In this document: piece after piece, positions 6,128 to 8,967 of the stretch | How the letters are laid out: each line of letters starts with the position of its first letter | Position numbering within the stretch: the first letter of the stretch is position 1 | Assembly (NCBI GenBank): GCA_937897005.1 | Contig: CALCOQ010000245.1 | Coordinates: 1-8,967 of the forward strand | Direction of reading: 5' to 3' | Origin: an uncultured euryarchaeote | Lineage (GTDB): Archaea; Thermoplasmatota; Poseidoniia; Poseidoniales; Poseidoniaceae | Length of the DNA stretch: 8,967 nt | Notes under the pieces: generated by a model | The model's database searches: none | Told to the model about the DNA's origin: nothing | What the model saw: only the letters and a program-made list of their open reading frames with translations | Position numbers and translations under genes: made by a program

Positions 6128-7321
6128 ATGATGAAGCCAATGCGAGGCCGAAAATCGGCATTCAAGAGTAGTGCTCTTGCATTTTTCATCATCCTTGTTC
6201 CATTACTGAGCGGTTGCATTTCACTCATCGACGAGGATTCGCCCAAACCATCAGCGGATCTCGAGGCGTGGCCGACCAGCATTCAACAGGGAGACATGGT
6301 GACTTTTGACGCTCGTTCTTCAGATACCATGGAAGGTGTCATCACTAATTTCATCTGGGATTTCGGTGACGGGAAAAGCATCGAGACCTTGATTGGTTTA
6401 ACCTCACACAAGTATGACGATTGGGGGATCTATGATGCCAAAGTCACCGTTGAGAATGACCTTGGGGGGGCGGATTCAGAAACTGTTCAGGTCAGTGTGA
6501 ATGGAGCACCTGAATTGATACTTGTAATTCCTGAACAGGTCAAGGCTGGAGATATCGCCGTGCTCGATGCAAGCTCTTCGTTCGACCCAGAAGGAGATCA
6601 ACTTGATTTCTCCTGGGACTTTGACTGGTCGCAAGATAGCGATGGAGATGGTGATGCCAAGAATGATATTGATTCTACGTCATCTCAAATAGAGATTCCA
6701 ACCACCAACAGCAGGGAGATACTCGGCAGTGTGACGATTACAGATGATGATGATGGAGTTTCCACAACCCCTTGGAACATTGAGGTGTTATCCAGACAGT
6801 TCTTGGTGGAATGGACAGAGAGGACCTTTGAGTACGAATGGAATGGCTCTCTTGAGGAAGGAGAAACATGGTCGCAGAGTCATTTTCCGGGTCAAGAAGG
6901 ATTATTGATTTCTGTTCACGGTATTTTGGAATTGGATAGAGATCTCATTGAACCACAAGACAATTTCACTTTGGTGGTGAATGTCCCACAGGCATCGTGG
7001 AGCGAATCCGCACAAACAACATCCTCTTCGAACATCACCAATAATGAAAGTGCAAGGGCAGAGTTGGAACGAGACCAATTGAATCCAATTCGGAATGATT
7101 CCGAGGTTGCTTCTGATACCGAGGAGGCATTGTTGGCATTATTGTTGAATTCAAGCACAAATGGTTTCGGTCAGGGGGAATGGACTTGGTCGATATCTGC
7201 AGATAAAGCAGATCCAGATGCGTTTATGGATATCGGGTTAGATCCAGATACAGGAAATGATTGGACATTGACATTGACATTCGTGGTGATGGTTCCAACA
7301 TTGACAGAGATTGCTCAATGA
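6128..7321 (+). CDS. Lipoprotein with two PKD domains and an Asp-rich calcium-binding-like loop
   Basis: The protein has 397 residues from ATG 6128; a second ATG at 6131 is equally possible, and no Shine-Dalgarno is seen. A basic N-terminus and a hydrophobic core (about 15-27) lead to 'LLSGC' with C30, a lipobox, so the mature protein is probably lipid-anchored outside the membrane. PKD domain 1 spans about 43-126 and carries the diagnostic 'WDFGDG' (77-82) and 'DAKVTVEN'. PKD domain 2 spans about 128-220 and has 'LDASSSFDPEGDQLDFSWDF'. That domain holds an insertion, 'DSDGDGDAKNDID' (170-182), resembling Asp-rich calcium loops of the thrombospondin-3/EF-hand type. Residues 222-397 form a beta-rich, Ser/Asn-rich region that I do not recognise, interrupted by a polar segment (about 292-335). 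The role is probably extracellular adhesion or surface scaffolding. It converges with the next gene, with only 3 bp between the stop codons. Confidence 0.88.
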   Translation: MMKPMRGRKSAFKSSALAFFIILVPLLSGCISLIDEDSPKPSADLEAWPTSIQQGDMVTFDARSSDTMEGVITNFIWDFGDGKSIETLIGLTSHKYDDWGIYDAKVTVENDLGGADSETVQVSVNGAPELILVIPEQVKAGDIAVLDASSSFDPEGDQLDFSWDFDWSQDSDGDGDAKNDIDSTSSQIEIPTTNSREILGSVTITDDDDGVSTTPWNIEVLSRQFLVEWTERTFEYEWNGSLEEGETWSQSHFPGQEGLLISVHGILELDRDLIEPQDNFTLVVNVPQASWSESAQTTSSSNITNNESARAELERDQLNPIRNDSEVASDTEEALLALLLNSSTNGFGQGEWTWSISADKADPDAFMDIGLDPDTGNDWTLTLTFVVMVPTLTEIAQ

Positions 7322-7324
7322 GAA

Positions 7325-7744
7325 TCATTCGAATTCGATTGGAAGCGTGGTCTTCCATCTGGATTCAGCGAGTTTCTTTGCGTTACTATCTGCTATGATA
7401 GGATGGATATGAGTCAATCTCCCATGCATACCTTCGACGATGAACTTGACTCTCAGTTCAGCAGAACGATCGCGTTCAGCCAGCAACAGCATCTCCTCCT
7501 CAAGATCAGTGGAGGCCAGTTCACTACCATCATTACCACTGCTTATGGTCAAGCGTCCACCACTCAAAGAGAGTCTTGGAACGAAATCTAAATCATTAGG
7601 ACCAGCCATCATGGCTTCGGTATCGATGACAAGCCCATCCCGGCCCCGAACCTTGTTTATCGTGATAGAGGATACCATATCGACACCCCTCTCCAGAAGG
7701 GTACACTTCAAGGCTTTTCCCGCGCGGTCCACCGCCAATAACAA
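7325..7744 (-). CDS. Hypothetical protein, no recognised family
   Basis: This is a frame of 139 residues starting at TTG 7744. There is no ATG, GTG or TTG further upstream in frame before the stop near 7784-7786, and no ribosome-binding site is visible, so the start is uncertain; GTG 7732 and ATG 7678 are alternatives. The protein has a mixed charged/hydrophobic pattern with predicted beta strands early (about 12-62) and a long charged helix ('LEEEMLLLAERDRSAEL', about 81-97), then a His-containing stretch ('GMHGRLTHIHPI', about 105-116). There is no signal peptide or membrane helix. The opposite strand also carries an open frame (7440-7805), but that product is a Ser-rich shadow with no domain character. 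Amino-acid balance favours the minus strand. It lies 3 bp from the convergent PKD lipoprotein and 67 bp from the divergent winged-helix gene. Function unknown. Confidence 0.65.
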   Translation of the reverse strand: MLLAVDRAGKALKCTLLERGVDMVSSITINKVRGRDGLVIDTEAMMAGPNDLDFVPRLSLSGGRLTISSGNDGSELASTDLEEEMLLLAERDRSAELRVKFIVEGMHGRLTHIHPIIADSNAKKLAESRWKTTLPIEFE

Positions 7745-7811
7745 CTCAATGCACGAGGGGGCATTCCACGGGACTTCCCAAGTTCAATTCATAAGGGTAG
7801 GATGATGTTTT

Positions 7812-8078
7812 GTGCATATGTCACCCAAGCATGGAGAAGGTAGTCAAAAGAAGGCAAGGAATGAAAGATTGAGAGATGAGATAGTTGAGTATGTTCAAGA
7901 GAATGAACCATGTACGGCTCAGCAGATTGTGGCTTGGCTGACAATAGACAGAAAAATGCGCAATCATGGCCTCACTCCTCGCAAGGTGGGTTTCTTCATT
8001 CCACGTCATTGCAAGGGAATCGATTACTACAGAGACCATTCTGCTGGTCGCCGTGTCTATGTCATGGCTGAAGATTAA
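7812..8078 (+). CDS. Small winged-helix-like (wHTH) putative DNA-binding protein
   Basis: The protein has 88 residues from GTG 7812, or 86 from ATG 7818. A weak AGGATGA (7799-7805) lies 6 nt before GTG and 12 nt before ATG. After a basic, disordered N-terminus (about 1-17), helix 'LRDEIVEYVQEN' is followed by 'CTAQQIVAWL', a helix-turn-helix-like opening. Then come 'GLTPRKVGFFIPRH' (a likely recognition helix) and a final beta-hairpin 'DYYRDHSAGRRVYVMAED', which would be the wing. The size and order fit a single winged-helix domain. It may be a transcription regulator or a small nucleic-acid-binding protein; no target site can be named. It lies 41 bp upstream of the HAD phosphatase gene on the same strand and may share its transcript. 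The coding call is good and the fold is inferred by eye. Confidence 0.75.
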   Translation: MHMSPKHGEGSQKKARNERLRDEIVEYVQENEPCTAQQIVAWLTIDRKMRNHGLTPRKVGFFIPRHCKGIDYYRDHSAGRRVYVMAED

Positions 8079-8119
8079 ACAGTGCGAGAGTCCATGAGCC
8101 CCTGACACTTCGCAGATAT

Positions 8120-8800
8120 GTGTCCAGCGTTGAAGTGGCGGCATATTTCGATCTTGATGGCACCCTGTTGGATGCCAGCAGCGAGAAGACTTTGACGGGG
8201 GTATTGTTGAAGCGACGACCTTGGAGATTTCCTCTCACTGTTTCCATGTGGTCAATGCGATGTATTGGCAGTCTGCTCATTGGTAGGACATGGTATGATT
8301 CTGCCAGAAATCGCGGCCATTTCACCTTCTCCTCATGGAAGGAACTGGAAACCATGGCTGAAGAAATAGTAAACAATAAACTCACCAATAAAGTACCTCA
8401 AGAATCGATTGATAGAATAGCATGGCACAAGGAACAAGGTCATCGTATCGTCATCGTTTCAGCAACAATAGCACCAATGGCTGAAGCTATGGGAAGGTTC
8501 CTAGGCGCTGATACCGTACATGCTAGCGGCCCCCTTTCCCGTACAGGCAGGTTGAGTGGTTCTGAGAAGGGTTGGAAAGTTCCTCGGAACAAGGGAAAGA
8601 TTTCGATAGTCAAGAAGGATGCAGAGGAGAATGGCCACGACCTGTCCAAATGTTGGGCTTACGGAAATTCCCATGCAGATATCCATTTCATGACCATTTG
8701 CGGTAATGCAATGGCAGTCAATCCAGATTCTGGACTAAGCAAACGTGCAGATCAGGAAGGATGGGAAAAGGTATCTTGGAAGATATCACCACTTCAGTGA
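8120..8800 (+). CDS. HAD-superfamily hydrolase, subfamily IB (SerB-like phosphatase)
   Basis: The protein has 226 residues from GTG 8120. HAD motif I is 'FDLDGTLLD' with nucleophile D11 and acid/base D13. Motif II is 'VIVSAT' with S114. Motif III is a lysine in 'RNKGK' (K158 or K160). Motif IV is 'YGNSHADIHFM' with D187 as the metal-binding residue; the first acidic position of the common GDxxxD form is Asn here, as in many IB members. The end, 'AVNPDSGLSKRADQEGW', is typical of HAD-IB hydrolases. Residues about 30-60 form a hydrophobic, helical cap that may sit near the membrane. The enzyme should dephosphorylate a small phospho-metabolite or phospholipid-related substrate in the cytoplasm; phosphoserine is possible but not shown. 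No Shine-Dalgarno is seen. A 41-bp gap separates it from the tRNA-Arg downstream. Confidence 0.9.
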   Translation: MSSVEVAAYFDLDGTLLDASSEKTLTGVLLKRRPWRFPLTVSMWSMRCIGSLLIGRTWYDSARNRGHFTFSSWKELETMAEEIVNNKLTNKVPQESIDRIAWHKEQGHRIVIVSATIAPMAEAMGRFLGADTVHASGPLSRTGRLSGSEKGWKVPRNKGKISIVKKDAEENGHDLSKCWAYGNSHADIHFMTICGNAMAVNPDSGLSKRADQEGWEKVSWKISPLQ

Positions 8801-8810
8801 ACCGTTTCGG

Positions 8811-8816
8811 TTAAAG
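8811..8816 (+). promoter_or_regulatory. Weak TATA-like element upstream of tRNA-Arg
   Basis: TTAAAG is centred about 28 nt before the mature 5' end of the tRNA, where an archaeal TATA box would be expected. It is preceded by CGG rather than a purine-rich BRE, so support is weak. The tRNA may instead be processed from the HAD gene transcript. Confidence 0.22.
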
Positions 8817-8841
8817 TGGGGGGGCTGGTCGGCGGCTCATT

Positions 8842-8915
8842 GGACCCATAGTGTAGCCTGGATATCACTGGGGCTTGCGGAGCCTCAAACCCGTGTTCAA
8901 ATCGCGGTGGGTCCG
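8842..8915 (+). tRNA. tRNA-Arg (anticodon GCG)
   Basis: A full cloverleaf of 74 nt can be folded. The acceptor stem is GGACCCA with TGGGTCC (seven perfect pairs) and the discriminator is G8915. T8 and A9 are followed by a D arm GTG/CAC (three pairs plus a T-T opposition) with GG in the loop. The anticodon stem is GGGGC/GCCTC (one G-T pair) with loop TTGCGGA. Anticodon GCG (8877-8879) reads CGC, and probably CGU if its first base is modified. The variable loop is AAAC. The T arm is CCGTG/CGCGG with loop TTCAAAT. CCA is not encoded, as is common in archaea. There is no intron at the canonical 37/38 site. Confidence 0.93.
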
Positions 8916-8924
8916 CTCATGATT

Positions 8925-8957
8925 AGGGGTAGTGTTCCTGCAGACCCACCTACCCTT
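8925..8957 (+). repeat. Inverted repeat (possible hairpin) downstream of tRNA-Arg
   Basis: AGGGGTAG (8925-8932) can pair with CTACCCTT (8950-8957) over eight pairs including one G-T, around a 17-nt loop. It lies 9 nt after the tRNA. It could be a 3' hairpin of the tRNA transcript, but no T-tract follows and the window ends 10 nt later, so a terminator is not established. Confidence 0.3.
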
Positions 8958-8967
8958 GGCCTTCACA

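Noticed and set aside
6010..6282. Minus-strand frame between the acidic gene and the lipoprotein
   Set aside because: It overlaps both the acidic gene end and the signal peptide of the lipoprotein and shows no family motif.
7440..7805. Plus-strand open frame of 121 codons, Ser-rich
   Set aside because: Its composition (Ser/Pro/Arg runs) is typical of antisense translation of a Glu/Arg/Leu-rich gene. The minus-strand frame has a more protein-like composition.
8062..8388. Minus-strand open frame of 108 codons opposite the HAD gene
   Set aside because: The HAD motifs on the plus strand are unmistakable; the antisense product has no domain character.
8925..8967. Second tRNA or a small RNA after tRNA-Arg
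   Set aside because: Only a simple hairpin can be formed in the remaining bases. No T-loop or acceptor pairing is present before the window ends.

Overview
The window looks like chromosomal DNA of a planktonic archaeon. The best guess is a marine Group II euryarchaeote (Poseidoniales), inferred from protein style only. The archaeal signs are a PAC2 proteasome-chaperone protein ending in an HbYX-type tail, PKD-rich surface proteins with Asp-rich loops, a tRNA without an encoded CCA, and a mix of GAGGTGA ribosome-binding sites inside operons with no visible Shine-Dalgarno at many other genes. Genes are densely packed and strand changes are frequent. No mobile element, CRISPR array or rRNA was seen.

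Layout. Positions 3-2694 (+) hold a translationally coupled three-gene cassette. It comprises the C-terminal end of a PKD/FN3-like membrane-anchored surface protein, a secreted, membrane-anchored Reeler-like protein with a CxxxCH (possible haem c) motif, and a five-helix membrane protein resembling DUF2231. Together they suggest an extracytoplasmic redox or surface complex, and this is the best candidate for an undescribed system. Positions 2721-3542 (-) encode a PAC2-family protein. It is transcribed divergently from 3587-4756 (+), a RecB/Cas4-like PD-(D/E)XK nuclease with four cysteines placed for an Fe-S cluster and an unrecognised C-terminal domain. That gene overlaps tail-to-tail by 9 bp with 4748-5578 (-), a DEDDh exonuclease with an ExoX-like C-terminal module.

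Positions 5629-6057 (+) encode a very acidic small protein. Positions 6128-7321 (+) encode a lipoprotein with two PKD domains and a Ca-binding-like Asp loop. Positions 7325-7744 (-) encode an unrecognised protein. Positions 7812-8078 (+) encode a small winged-helix-like protein. Positions 8120-8800 (+) encode a HAD-superfamily IB phosphatase. A tRNA-Arg(GCG) lies at 8842-8915, followed by about 50 bp with one possible hairpin.

The sequence directly supports the reading frames, catalytic motifs, start/stop overlaps and the tRNA fold. Family names come from motif recognition without database searches. Functional links between neighbouring genes are inference.
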